Shown: positions 19,226 to 27,775 of the stretch, one piece after another | Position numbering within the stretch: the stretch's first letter is position 1 | How the letters are laid out: each line of letters starts with the position of its first letter | Origin: Sodaliphilus pleomorphus | GTDB taxonomy: Bacteria; Bacteroidota; Bacteroidia; Bacteroidales; Muribaculaceae | Assembly: GCF_009676955.1 (NCBI RefSeq) | Contig: NZ_CP045696.1 | Coordinates: 744,001 to 808,000 of the forward strand | DNA: 64,000 nucleotides | Direction of reading: 5' to 3' | Program-made: the position numbers and the translations under genes | The notes under the pieces: generated by a model | Told to the model about the DNA's origin: nothing | Seen by the model: only the letters and a program-made list of their open reading frames with translations | Databases searched by the model: none

Positions 19226-19819
19226 ATGAGAATAAAAAGGACAATACTGCTTGCCGTGCTGCTCACGGCCATCGCAACCGGCGCGCAAAACAAGCGCTGG
19301 GAAAACAATTTTTATCTTTCCACCGGTTTCACCAACAGCTATTACGGCAGCGACGGCGATGTGGCGGCGTGGCACCTGGGCTACGGGCTCAACTACTACT
19401 TCAACGACCGGTGGTCGGTGATGCCGGGCATTGCCTGGCGGGCCAAGTACGGCCTGGGTTACGACGGCGAATCATCGGCCGAGTGCCAGTGGATTGATGT
19501 GCCCCTGCTGACACAGTACCACCTGGGCTTGAAGGGGCAGTCGCGCTACGGGTTTGTATTCGAGGCCGGGCCTGTGCTGTCGTTTCTTGCGTCGAACGAC
19601 TACTACTACAACGATGCCATCCCCACCGACCCCGTCAACGGTGCGCCCGAGTACAAGCACTTCGACCTGGGCCTGGAGCCGGCAGTTTATTTCGAGCTCA
19701 AACACTGGCGGTGGGGACTCAAGTACCACGTGGGGCTGCTCAACACCAAGCGCCTGCCAGGCGCAACCGACAGCTACCACTACCAGGACGTGACGCTGGT
19801 GGTGAACTTCCACTTTTAG
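19226..19819 (+). CDS. Outer-membrane beta-barrel protein, function unknown
   Basis: Secreted 197-residue protein. I start at the ATG at 19226, which gives a clean signal peptide (RIKRTILLAVLLTAIATGAQ); an upstream in-frame ATG would bury it behind 30 polar residues. The mature part alternates hydrophobic and polar residues in barrel strands (NFYLSTGFTNSYYG, WHLGYGLNYYFND, YHYQDVTLVVNFHF) and ends in Phe, as outer-membrane barrels do. It resembles small PorT/OmpW-like eight-strand barrels. It converges on murF, with a strong hairpin between. No substrate can be suggested. Confidence 0.75.
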   Translation: MRIKRTILLAVLLTAIATGAQNKRWENNFYLSTGFTNSYYGSDGDVAAWHLGYGLNYYFNDRWSVMPGIAWRAKYGLGYDGESSAECQWIDVPLLTQYHLGLKGQSRYGFVFEAGPVLSFLASNDYYYNDAIPTDPVNGAPEYKHFDLGLEPAVYFELKHWRWGLKYHVGLLNTKRLPGATDSYHYQDVTLVVNFHF

Positions 19820-19859
19820 CAGCCCGTTTTAGCAGCCCGCCTGGGGGCAAGCAATAACG

Positions 19860-19896
19860 TTGCCGCCCGCTTGAGACATGCTCAGGCGGGCGGCAA
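19860..19896. terminator. Hairpin between convergent genes (probable bidirectional terminator)
   Basis: A 16-bp stem, 19860-19875 with 19881-19896 (core CCGCCCGC/GCGGGCGG, one T-G wobble, 5-nt loop), lies between the barrel-protein stop and the murF stop. There is no long T tract, so the terminator role is inferred from strength and position. Confidence 0.6.
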
Positions 19897-19930
19897 TGCT
19901 ATGTGGGGTCGAAAGTGCCAGCAGGGGCAC

Positions 19931-21301
19931 TCAACGTTGCAGTTGCTCAACAATTTCTTCAAAGTGCATGCAGTGGCTGGCCTTCACCAGCAGGGTGTCG
20001 CCCTGCTTGAGCAGCGAGGGCAGCGCCGCTTGCAACTCGGGCAGGCTGTCGAAGGCCTTGACCTCGAGGGCAGGATTGGCACTGCGGGCGGCAGCGGCCA
20101 GGCAGCGGGCCAGTGGGCCGGCTGTGTAGATGGCGTCGATGTTGAGCCCGGCGGCATACGTTCCCACCCCGGCGTGCAGCTGCTTCTCGTCGGGACCCAG
20201 CTCGGCCATGTCGCCCAGCACAGCCACCTTGCGGCCTGCACCGTCTTGCAACACGTCGAGCGAGGCCTTCATGCTCACGGGGCTTGCGTTGTAGCAGTCG
20301 TCGATGATGGTGTAGTGCGGCGTGTCGATGATGTTGAAGCGGCCGGCAAGCGTCTCGCTGGTCTCGATGCCGCGCTTTATCTGCTCCAGCGTGAGGCCAT
20401 AGACCTGGCCGGCTGCAGCGCCGGCCAGGGCGTTGTACACCATGTGACGGCCAGGCATGCCCACAGTCACCCCGTGCAGGTCGCCTTGCGGGGTGTGAAT
20501 GTCGCAACGCGTGCCCTTGAGGCCAAGGCTCACCAGGTTGTCGGCCCAAAAGTCGTTTTTGCTGTCAAGGCCGTACCACATCGGGGCTATGCCATTGAGC
20601 TCGGTCACAGTGGCGAGCTTGTCGTCGTCGCCGTTGAGAATGACGTGGGCACCAGGCTTAAGGAAGGGAGCAAACTCGGTCTTGGCCTTGAGCACGCCGT
20701 CGCGGCTGCCCAGGTTCTCGACGTGGGCATCGCCTATGTTGGTCACAATCATTGTGTCGGGGCGGGCAATCTTGGCCAGGCGGTACATCTCGCCAAAGTG
20801 GCTGATACCCATCTCGAGCACGGCCATCTCGTCATCGTCGCGCAGGCCGAACACAGTGAGCGGCACTCCCAGCTCGTTGTTGAAGTTTCCCTCGGTCTTG
20901 TGCACGCGGTACTGCTGCCGCAGCACGCTGTAGGTCATCTCCTTGGTGCTGGTCTTGCCCACGCTGCCCGTGATGCCCACCACAGGGATGCCAAGCTGCT
21001 TGAGATAGAACTCGGCAATGTCTTTCACAGCCTGCAGCGACGACTCGACCACGATATAGGGGTAGTCCTGATCGCCCAGGTCAACCTCAGAGATAGCGGC
21101 CGCAGCGCCCTTGTCGATGACCTGGGGTATGAACTTGTGACCGTCGACACGCTCACCCTTGATGGCTACAAAGAGGCCGCCGCGCTCAACCTTGCGGCTG
21201 TCGGTAGTGATGGCTGTGACCTCGATGCTTTTCAGCTCATCGGGGCCCGAGTAGCTGCCGCCGGTAACGGCGGCAATGTTTTCCAATGTGAGATTTTTCA
21301 T
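19931..21301 (-). CDS. murF: UDP-N-acetylmuramoyl-tripeptide--D-alanyl-D-alanine ligase
   Basis: Adds D-Ala-D-Ala to the UDP-MurNAc-tripeptide, the last cytoplasmic step of the muropeptide precursor. With the start at MKNLTLENIAAV the protein has 456 residues, the usual length. It shows the N-terminal substrate domain (TTDSRKVERGGLFVAIKGE), the ATP-binding loop GITGSVGKTSTK (109-120), NNELGVPLTVF, the EMGISHFGEM segment, NIGDAHVENLGS and the C-terminal IDDCYNASPVSM. It lies 14 nt downstream of ddl, which makes its dipeptide substrate. Confidence 0.96.
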   Translation of the reverse strand: MKNLTLENIAAVTGGSYSGPDELKSIEVTAITTDSRKVERGGLFVAIKGERVDGHKFIPQVIDKGAAAAISEVDLGDQDYPYIVVESSLQAVKDIAEFYLKQLGIPVVGITGSVGKTSTKEMTYSVLRQQYRVHKTEGNFNNELGVPLTVFGLRDDDEMAVLEMGISHFGEMYRLAKIARPDTMIVTNIGDAHVENLGSRDGVLKAKTEFAPFLKPGAHVILNGDDDKLATVTELNGIAPMWYGLDSKNDFWADNLVSLGLKGTRCDIHTPQGDLHGVTVGMPGRHMVYNALAGAAAGQVYGLTLEQIKRGIETSETLAGRFNIIDTPHYTIIDDCYNASPVSMKASLDVLQDGAGRKVAVLGDMAELGPDEKQLHAGVGTYAAGLNIDAIYTAGPLARCLAAAARSANPALEVKAFDSLPELQAALPSLLKQGDTLLVKASHCMHFEEIVEQLQR

Positions 21302-21315
21302 CGACCGCGTCCTCC

Positions 21316-22353
21316 TTAGTTGTTGTATCGACGCAGGGAGATGTCGACGAGTTGCTCGCACAAGTCCTCAAAGCTCACGCCCACTGCAGCGGCTTCCTGC
21401 GGGACAAGGCTCGTGGGCGTCATGCCAGGCAGGGTGTTGGCCTCAAGGGCATACATCGCGCCGTCGGGCTCCATGATGAAGTCGATGCGGCCATAGCCCA
21501 CGATGCCCAGCGCCTTGGCAGCCTTCTCGGCGTTGCGTTGCATGCGCTCGGTCTCCTGGGCGGTGATGTGGGCCGGGCAAGTCTCAACGGTGGAGCCTGC
21601 CTGGTACTTGTTGTTGTAGTCATACCAGCCCTGCTTGGGGGCAATCTCAATCACTGGCAGCGCTTTGCCGTCGATCACGGCCACCGAGAACTCTCGGCCC
21701 TTGACAAACTGCTCAACGAGTGCATGGTCGCCATAGTTGAATGCGATGTCGACAGCGTGGGCATAGTCCTGGGCGTTGCGGGCGATGGTCACGCCCACGC
21801 TCGAGCCCTGACAGGCAGCCTTGACCACGACGGGATATTTCAGTCCTTTGGTCTCGGGATCGACCGGTGCATCGGCCTTCTCTATCGAGTAGGCAGGGGC
21901 AGTGGGCACACCATAGGCCTGGAAGAGATGCTTGGTGAGCGTCTTGTCCATGGCCAGGGCGCTGCTTATGTAGTCGGTACCCGTGTACTTGATGCCCAGC
22001 AGGTCGAAGGCAGCCTGCACGCGGCCGTCCTCGCCGTTGGCACCGTGAAGAGCCAGAAACACAATGTGGGCCGCGCTGCACATCTCGATCACATTGGGGC
22101 CGAAAAAAGACTTGCGCTGGCGCTTCAGGTCGTCGACTTTGTCGTTGAAAGCGCTGATGTAGCGCTGTGCCTCGTCGACATCATACTCCTCGGGGAAGAA
22201 ATCCTCGCTGCGGGCCTGGCTGTCGCCACAGAACACGTCGACAAGCACAGCCTTGTGACCCTTGGCCCTCAAGGCCTTGCACACGTTGGCACCCGACACG
22301 ATCGACACCAGTCGCTCGGTGCTTGTGCCTGCTGCTAAAACTACTATATTCAT
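21316..22353 (-). CDS. ddl: D-alanine--D-alanine ligase
   Basis: ATP-grasp enzyme that joins two D-alanines for peptidoglycan precursors. The 345 residues contain FLALHGANGEDGRVQAAFDL, the GIKYTGTDYISSALAMDK substrate segment, KAACQGSSVGVTIA (ATP-grasp loop), EQFVKGREFSVAVI and the Mg-binding EANTLPGMTPTSLVPQEA. Compared with many Ddl enzymes the loop Ser is followed by the usual VGV. It sits between the membrane-anchored MurF-like gene (59 nt upstream) and murF (14 nt downstream), so one operon supplies and uses D-Ala-D-Ala. Confidence 0.95.
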   Translation of the reverse strand: MNIVVLAAGTSTERLVSIVSGANVCKALRAKGHKAVLVDVFCGDSQARSEDFFPEEYDVDEAQRYISAFNDKVDDLKRQRKSFFGPNVIEMCSAAHIVFLALHGANGEDGRVQAAFDLLGIKYTGTDYISSALAMDKTLTKHLFQAYGVPTAPAYSIEKADAPVDPETKGLKYPVVVKAACQGSSVGVTIARNAQDYAHAVDIAFNYGDHALVEQFVKGREFSVAVIDGKALPVIEIAPKQGWYDYNNKYQAGSTVETCPAHITAQETERMQRNAEKAAKALGIVGYGRIDFIMEPDGAMYALEANTLPGMTPTSLVPQEAAAVGVSFEDLCEQLVDISLRRYNN

Positions 22354-22412
22354 AATCTTGTATTGATAAAATTGTATTCAGTCAATTATTCAATTATTGT
22401 CATGCCTGCTGG

Positions 22413-24002
22413 TCACTTGAAGGTGTCGGGCAGGTCGTTCTCATAGAGCACCGTGTCGCCCGCCTTCACCATCGAGTACACATAGCGTTGTGCAGCCTCG
22501 AGGGTGGGCACGAGCTTCACATTTTTCTTGTCGAAGCCCTTGGCCTGCAATCCCTTCACAATGGCTTCGCGGTTGTACTCGCCCACGACGATGGCCACAT
22601 CGCTCGCCGTGGCAATGTCACGACCGAAGCGCACATTGAAGTACTCCTGCTTGTCGCCCAGCTCGATGAGCCCAGGGGTGACGATGATGCGCCGGCCGCC
22701 TGTCATGCCCGAGAGCACGTCGAGGGCCATGCGGGAGCTGCGGGGGTTGGAGTAGTGGGTGTCGTCGATGACGGTGAAACCACGCTTGTCGAGGCTCATG
22801 CACAGGCGGTGTTCCAGCTGCTCGATGCTGCTCACGGCGTGCTTTATCTTGTCGTGGGGCACATTGAGCCGCAAGGCCATGACCACAGCCGCGAGCAAGT
22901 CGCTCAAGTTGAACTCGCCCACAAGCCGGGTGGCAAGCTCCAGCCGCAAGCCAGGACCCACCACGGCAAATGTGGTGCCCTGCGGCGTGTAGTCGATGTC
23001 CTCCAGGTGATAATCTACCCGAGGGCCGGCTTTCACCGCATAGCGCTTGCACTCCACGTTGTCGACCGGCCTGAACGGCAGCATGGAATAATCCTCGTTG
23101 ACCACCGCCAGCCCGTCGGGCGGGAGGGCATCGGCAAGCTCAAACTGGGCCCGCTGCACGTTGTCGATGGTCTTGAACGTGCCCAGACTCTGCTCGCCCA
23201 CGGCAGTGATGATGCCGTAGCGAGGATGCACCACGTCGCATATCTGCTTCACATCGCCCAGGTTGATGGCGCCCATCTCGCAGATGAACACCTCGTTGTC
23301 GGGCGTCATCATCTCCCTTATGGTGCGCACCACGCCCATGAGTGTGTTGTAGGACTTGGGCGTCATCAGCACCGAGTATTGCTCGCTCAATATCTTATAC
23401 AGGTAGTGCTTGGTGCTCGTCTTGCCATAGCTGCCGCTTATGCCTATGACCTGCATGTGCGGCATGCGGGCCAGCCGTTGCTGCGCGTCGTGCACATAGC
23501 GCTGGTTGATGCGACGCTCCACAGGCTGCATGAGCCAGTTAACAGCCATGGTGAAAACATAGGAAAACGTGATAAATAATACTCCGGTCACACTGGCATA
23601 GTACAATCCTGTGACGTCGAGCTTGGTGCTGTAGACGACAGCCATAGCCACAAGCATGAGGGCCACTTCGGTGAAGTAGAGCCGCTTCACGCGGCGGGTG
23701 AACACCAGCGGCTTCTTGTATTTCTTCCTGGCCAGCGACACCGCCTGCCCCAGCAGTATCACGGCCAACAGCACTACGACATAGGGAGAAATCAGGGCCA
23801 TGGTGGTGAACGACCCGATGAGCACCACAAGTGCGATGAGGCGCTTGACCGACAGGTACTCGTCGCTGCCAGCGATCCAGTTGCAATAGCGGCTGTTGTA
23901 GTAGCTGCCCAGCTGCAGCATGTGCATGTCGCACTTGAGCATGAGCAGCAGGTCGGTCACCGTCACTGCCAGGAAAAAGACATAGCTTATCGTTGTCAAC
24001 AT
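22413..24002 (-). CDS. Membrane-anchored Mur ligase family protein (MurF-like paralogue)
   Basis: Second Mur-type ligase of the cluster, 529 residues. The first ~165 residues hold about four to five hydrophobic helices (about 2-21, 54-90, 110-155), absent from soluble MurF. A ligase core follows: P-loop GISGSYGKTSTK (187-198), EMGAINLGDVKQI, a GEFNLSDLLAAV segment replacing the MurF equivalent, and a C-terminal domain with VIDDTHYSNPRSSRMAL, where MurF has DDCYNASPVSM, and a terminal ENDLPDTF. It therefore looks like an ATP-dependent amino-acid or peptide ligase at the inner membrane. Its substrate is unknown; it precedes ddl and murF in the same transcription unit. Confidence 0.85.
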   Translation of the reverse strand: MLTTISYVFFLAVTVTDLLLMLKCDMHMLQLGSYYNSRYCNWIAGSDEYLSVKRLIALVVLIGSFTTMALISPYVVVLLAVILLGQAVSLARKKYKKPLVFTRRVKRLYFTEVALMLVAMAVVYSTKLDVTGLYYASVTGVLFITFSYVFTMAVNWLMQPVERRINQRYVHDAQQRLARMPHMQVIGISGSYGKTSTKHYLYKILSEQYSVLMTPKSYNTLMGVVRTIREMMTPDNEVFICEMGAINLGDVKQICDVVHPRYGIITAVGEQSLGTFKTIDNVQRAQFELADALPPDGLAVVNEDYSMLPFRPVDNVECKRYAVKAGPRVDYHLEDIDYTPQGTTFAVVGPGLRLELATRLVGEFNLSDLLAAVVMALRLNVPHDKIKHAVSSIEQLEHRLCMSLDKRGFTVIDDTHYSNPRSSRMALDVLSGMTGGRRIIVTPGLIELGDKQEYFNVRFGRDIATASDVAIVVGEYNREAIVKGLQAKGFDKKNVKLVPTLEAAQRYVYSMVKAGDTVLYENDLPDTFK

Positions 24003-24098
24003 CTCAATGACACTATATTATTGTTTCATTCCTTTTTTACAATAGGCGCAGGCCACAGTGTGCGCCTGCACCACGGCACTCGCCGTAGTACCAGCTTG

Positions 24099-24106
24099 CA
24101 AAGATA
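24099..24106 (-). promoter_or_regulatory. -7 box of the MurF-like/ddl/murF cluster
   Basis: The reverse strand reads TATCTTTG about 95 nt upstream of the first gene. No good -33 element. Confidence 0.5.
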
Positions 24107-24204
24107 GTGATTTTCCACGACTTCATGCACGAGAGCACCCTAAATTCAGCAGTCTTGCCCACGGGCGGCGCCGGCCCTGCACGCCAAAGATGGGGGCGGC
24201 GACA

Positions 24205-24236
24205 GTTGCAGGCTAAGTGGAAGTTTTGTAATTTTG
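24205..24236 (+). promoter_or_regulatory. Promoter of recR
   Basis: GTTG at 24205-24208, 20 nt, then TAATTTTG at 24229-24236. The -33 half is imperfect; the -7 half is exact. The leader is about 25 nt. Confidence 0.65.
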
Positions 24237-24264
24237 CACCCACACACACAACAAGGAGAAAAGC

Positions 24265-24897
24265 ATGGACCAAGAGTTTGCCTCGTCACTGCTTGAGAAT
24301 GCAGTGAGCGAATTTGCCAAGCTGCCCGGCATAGGGCGCAAGACGGCACTGCGCCTGGCGCTGCACCTGCTCAAGCAGGACAAGGAGAGGGCGCACAGCC
24401 TGGGCGAAGCCGTCATCAAGATGCGCGACGAGATACAGTATTGCCGCGTGTGCCACAACATAAGCGAGAGTGAGGTGTGCCCTATATGCTCCGACCCCAC
24501 GCGCGACACGAGCACGGTGTGTGTGGTCGAGAATGTGAAAGACGTGATGAGCATTGAAAACACCCACCAGCACCACGGCCTGTACCACGTGCTGGGCGGT
24601 CTCATCTCGCCCATCGACGGCATAGGGCCGCAAGACATCGAGATCGACAGCCTGGTCGAGCGGGTGAAGGCCGGCGGCATAGCCGAGGTGATACTGGCCT
24701 TGAGCGCCACGATGGAGGGCGACACCACCAATTTCTACATCTTCCGCAAGCTGGCACCCTATCCCGAGGTGAAAATCACCATGCTGGCCCGCGGCGTGAG
24801 CGTGGGCAACGAGATCGAGTATACCGACGAGCTCACGTTGGGCCGGTCGATACAGAACCGCACGCTCTTCAGCGACACCTTCCACAAGGAGGGCTGA
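24265..24897 (+). CDS. recR: Recombination protein RecR
   Basis: Acts with RecF/RecO to load RecA at single-strand gaps. The 210 residues have the N-terminal helix-hairpin-helix ([17 protein letters not shown]), a four-cysteine zinc finger (YCRVCHN ... VCPICSD, about residues 57-75) and a TOPRIM domain ([14 protein letters not shown] ... [15 protein letters not shown]). Length is slightly above the usual ~200. It has its own promoter, diverges from the Mur ligase cluster and converges on the small charged protein gene. Confidence 0.96.
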   Translation: MDQEFASSLLENAVSEFAKLPGIGRKTALRLALHLLKQDKERAHSLGEAVIKMRDEIQYCRVCHNISESEVCPICSDPTRDTSTVCVVENVKDVMSIENTHQHHGLYHVLGGLISPIDGIGPQDIEIDSLVERVKAGGIAEVILALSATMEGDTTNFYIFRKLAPYPEVKITMLARGVSVGNEIEYTDELTLGRSIQNRTLFSDTFHKEG

Positions 24898-24929
24898 CAC
24901 GCCCGCCCCGGCGCGCGATTGCGCGGCTC

Positions 24930-25091
24930 TCAAGCCTGGTCGTCGCCAGCGGCCTGGTCGCGTTTTTGCCGGGCCAGTTTCTTCTTGTAGGCCTCCAGGT
25001 AGCGGCGCAGGCGTTTCTTGTGCTCGAGCTCCTTCTTGGCCTTGCGGGCATTGTATTCCTGCCAGTGATATTCTACATAGTTGTCGGCCAT
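24930..25091 (-). CDS. Small highly charged protein (53 aa), conserved hypothetical
   Basis: Reading frame of 53 residues, starting MADNYVEYHWQEYNARKAKK and ending GDDQA. It is dominated by Lys, Arg, Glu and Gln and predicted to be one long helix or short coiled coil. It starts 5 nt after the pantothenate kinase stop, so it is probably co-translated. I recall similar short MADNYLE-type proteins in Bacteroides genomes, without a known function; a database search would decide. Its length alone gives little statistical support, but the spacing and start codon do. Confidence 0.65.
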   Translation of the reverse strand: MADNYVEYHWQEYNARKAKKELEHKKRLRRYLEAYKKKLARQKRDQAAGDDQA

Positions 25092-25096
25092 GGTCG

Positions 25097-25927
25097 TCAG
25101 GATGTTTTGTGCCGGTAGGCCAGAGCGGCGCCCAGGGCGGTGAGATACACAGCGTGCTCAGGGATGTGGAAGTGCACGCCATAGAGGTCTTCCATCATGG
25201 GAAACACCTCGCGGCACTCGGGCAGGCGTGTCATGTTGCCAATGAGCACAAAGTCGTTGATGCCGCTGTTGAGCGTAGAGAGCACAGCTGCCGAGCCTAT
25301 GGTCTCGAGCACCATGATAATCAATCCCTTGGCCACGTCGGCATCGTCGACGGGGTTGTTCACCGCCTTGCCAAAGAGCGAGGCCGTGGCAAAGGTGGGC
25401 AACCCGGGCAGCTCCTCCTTGCTGATGTCCTTGATTTGCAGGTTCACCTTGCTGGCGTCGCCGTGGCTGGCCAGCTCGACCAGGTTGGGCACATTGCGCA
25501 GCTTGAGCAGTAGCCGCGACAAGCCTTGCAGCGTGCCGCCGCCCATGCTGATGCCGCCGGCGTGCACAATCTTGTCGCCGTTGACCTGTACCAGCGTGGT
25601 GCCCGTGCCCATCGACACGACCATGATGGGGTCGGTCTTGACGGCATACTTGGCGCCCAGGCCGTCGCTCTCAAACTCCCCCACCTTGCTGGTGGGCAAG
25701 CCATAGATGGGCGTGTCGACGTTGCTGCTGCCCACGCCGGTGAGCATCACATGCTCCACGTCGCCCAGCGAGACGCCGTTGTCGTAGAGATACTTGCCGA
25801 AGGCTCCAAACAGCGAGGTGATGGGGTCGCCGGCGTTGATAAACATGGGCGAGATCACTTTGTCGTCGTTCAAGCCCACAATCTTGGTGGTGCTGCCGCC
25901 CACATCGATGCCTATGATAAGTCCCAT
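25097..25927 (-). CDS. coaW: Type II pantothenate kinase
   Basis: Phosphorylates pantothenate, the first step of coenzyme A synthesis. The 276 residues have the actin-fold phosphate loop GIDVGGSTTK (6-15), an LTGVGSSNVDTPIYGLP segment, VSMGTGTTLVQVNGDKIVH and HAGGISMGGGTLQGL, all typical of the eukaryote-like type II enzyme rather than CoaA or CoaX. I start at MGLIIGIDVGG, since the nine upstream residues add nothing conserved. It lies just upstream of a 53-residue charged protein gene. Confidence 0.9.
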   Translation of the reverse strand: MGLIIGIDVGGSTTKIVGLNDDKVISPMFINAGDPITSLFGAFGKYLYDNGVSLGDVEHVMLTGVGSSNVDTPIYGLPTSKVGEFESDGLGAKYAVKTDPIMVVSMGTGTTLVQVNGDKIVHAGGISMGGGTLQGLSRLLLKLRNVPNLVELASHGDASKVNLQIKDISKEELPGLPTFATASLFGKAVNNPVDDADVAKGLIIMVLETIGSAAVLSTLNSGINDFVLIGNMTRLPECREVFPMMEDLYGVHFHIPEHAVYLTALGAALAYRHKTS

Positions 25928-26046
25928 AAAACAAATGTGTGTGTGATAGGTCAACCAAAAAAAGAAGCAGCTGCCGCGGCAACGCCCCCGTTTTTTTTTA
26001 ACGGCGTAAAATTACTGCATAATATCCTACTTTACAAAATAAATGT

Positions 26047-26054
26047 TAACTTTG
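26047..26054 (+). promoter_or_regulatory. -7 box of the glycosyltransferase gene
   Basis: TAACTTTG, an exact TAnnTTTG match, 26 nt before the TTG start codon at 26081. No TTTG at -33. It argues against any start codon upstream of about 26060. Confidence 0.6.
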
Positions 26055-26080
26055 CCCTGGATAAATGCACAATTGCCATC

Positions 26081-27205
26081 TTGGAAATCACAATCGTCAT
26101 AGTAAGCTACCAGGCCAAATACTTCTTGGAGCAGACCCTGCGGTCGGCCATCGAGGCCGTCGAGGGGCTCGATTGTGAAATCATTGTGGTCGACAACAAC
26201 TCGGGCGACGGCACCGCGGCTTGGGTGAGGGAGCGCTTTGGGCAGCAGGTGCGTCTCATCGAGAACAAGCACAACGTGGGCTTCGGCCGGGCCAACAACC
26301 AGGCCATCGCACAGGCGCGTGGCCGCTACACGCTCATCCTCAATCCCGACACCATCGTCACCCGCAGCTGCCTGCAATCGTGCTGCCAGTGGATGGCCTC
26401 GCACCCCGAGTGCGGCGCCATAGGCGTGCACATGATCGACGGCGACGGCCACTTCCTGCCCGAGTCGAAGCGGGCGTTTCCCACGCCGTGGGTGTCGTTT
26501 TGCAAGATCTTCGGCCTCTCGCGGCTCTTCCCGCGCTCGCGCTGGCTGGCCAAGTACCACCTGCGCTACCTCGACGAGCGCGAGCCACATGCCGTCGACA
26601 TCCTCTCGGGGGCGTTCATGTTTTGCCGCACCAGCCTGCTGCAGCAAGTGGGCGGCTTCGACGAGGACTTTTTCATGTACGGCGAGGACATCGACCTCTC
26701 CTATCGCCTGGTAAAGGCAGGATACCAAAACTGGTATGTGCCCGCAAGCATTGTGCACTACAAGGGCGAGAGCACCCGCAAGGAGAGCATGCGCTATGTG
26801 AAAGTGTTCTACGAGGCCATGCTCATCTTCTACCGCAAGCACTTCCCGCGCTACCGGGCCGTGTTCTACCCCGTGATCAAGCTCGGGGTGTGGATGCGCC
26901 AGTCGCTGGCCATGGCCCGGCGTGCCCTGGGCGTGCCCGCAAGTGGCAGCAAGCCGCAGGCGTCGCCCGGGCAATGGGTTGTGCTGAGCCGCCATGCCCA
27001 GGAGGTGGCCAGGCAGTGCCACATCGAGCGCTACAGCACCTGCATCCCTGCCAGCGGCGAGACCCAGGTGATCGTCGACGACGGCAGCTACAGCTACGGC
27101 CACATCGTGCAACTCATCGACAGCAAAGCCCGCCGCGGCCTGCACTGGCACATCTACTCAAGCCGCAACGGCATCGTCATCTCACCCAAAATGCAGCAGC
27201 CATGA
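26081..27205 (+). CDS. Family 2 glycosyltransferase
   Basis: Predicted to transfer a sugar from a nucleotide donor, probably in surface polysaccharide or glycan synthesis. I start at TTG 26081, giving MEITIVIVSYQAKYFLEQTL, the normal beginning of this family; no ATG is available between the promoter and the GT-A fold. Seen: VVDNNSGDGTAAWV, NVGFGRANNQAI, LNPDTIV (the DxD-like metal motif), LSGAFMFCR and GGFDEDFFMYGEDIDLSYRL. The family part ends near residue 285. About 90 further residues (from ALGVPASG) have no motif I know. The stop overlaps the next start (ATGA). Confidence 0.85.
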   Translation: MEITIVIVSYQAKYFLEQTLRSAIEAVEGLDCEIIVVDNNSGDGTAAWVRERFGQQVRLIENKHNVGFGRANNQAIAQARGRYTLILNPDTIVTRSCLQSCCQWMASHPECGAIGVHMIDGDGHFLPESKRAFPTPWVSFCKIFGLSRLFPRSRWLAKYHLRYLDEREPHAVDILSGAFMFCRTSLLQQVGGFDEDFFMYGEDIDLSYRLVKAGYQNWYVPASIVHYKGESTRKESMRYVKVFYEAMLIFYRKHFPRYRAVFYPVIKLGVWMRQSLAMARRALGVPASGSKPQASPGQWVVLSRHAQEVARQCHIERYSTCIPASGETQVIVDDGSYSYGHIVQLIDSKARRGLHWHIYSSRNGIVISPKMQQP

Positions 27206-27741
27206 CCCACGACACCACCCACAAGCTCCTCGCCGACGGCGTCGTGACCCTGCGCGCCCTCGAACCCACCGACATCGACCTGCTCTACCAGTGGGAAAAC
27301 GACACCTCGCTGTGGACGGTGACCGACACCATGGCGCCCTACTCGCGCAAGTTGATATGGCAATACCTCAACCAGTTTGACGGCGACGTGTTTCAAACCT
27401 GCCAGCTGCGCCTCATGATCGCCCTGCAAGCCACAGGCGCCACCATAGGCACCGCCGACCTCATGCACGTCGACGCCTTCAACAGCCGCGCCGAGGTGGG
27501 GCTGTGGGTGGCACGCCAGTGGCAGGGCCAGGGCTACGGCCACCGCGCGCTTGCGCTGCTCGTCGACTATGCCCACAACCATCTGGGCCTGCACCAGCTT
27601 TATGTCAACATCCCGGTATTCAACACGGCCTGCCTGCAACTCTTCGACGACTGCGGCTTCACGCTCGCCGGCACGCTCAAGTCGTGGATAAGGCGGGGCG
27701 GGCACTACCACGACGTCAACATTCTGCAACACATTTGCTAA
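27202..27741 (+). CDS. GNAT family N-acetyltransferase
   Basis: Predicted acetyl-CoA-dependent acyltransferase of 179 residues, of the RimJ/SpeG-like type. Seen: VTLRALEPTDIDLLYQWEND near the start, GTADLMHVDAFNSRAEVGLWV and the acetyl-CoA pyrophosphate-binding RQWQGQGYGHRAL. The C-terminal LYVNIPVFNTACLQLFDDCGF is typical of the fold. The ATG overlaps the glycosyltransferase stop by four bases, so the two are translationally coupled and may modify the same product. SpeG-like spermidine acetylation is an alternative reading. Confidence 0.85.
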   Translation: MTHDTTHKLLADGVVTLRALEPTDIDLLYQWENDTSLWTVTDTMAPYSRKLIWQYLNQFDGDVFQTCQLRLMIALQATGATIGTADLMHVDAFNSRAEVGLWVARQWQGQGYGHRALALLVDYAHNHLGLHQLYVNIPVFNTACLQLFDDCGFTLAGTLKSWIRRGGHYHDVNILQHIC

Positions 27742-27765
27742 TCTTCAACTTTTTCATTATATTTG
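27734..27765 (+). promoter_or_regulatory. Sigma-ABfr-type promoter of yqgE
   Basis: TTTG at 27734-27737 and TATATTTG at 27758-27765 with 20 nt between, an exact match. It overlaps the end of the acetyltransferase gene and ends only 10 nt before the yqgE ATG. Confidence 0.75.
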
Positions 27766-27775
27766 TTGATAGATT

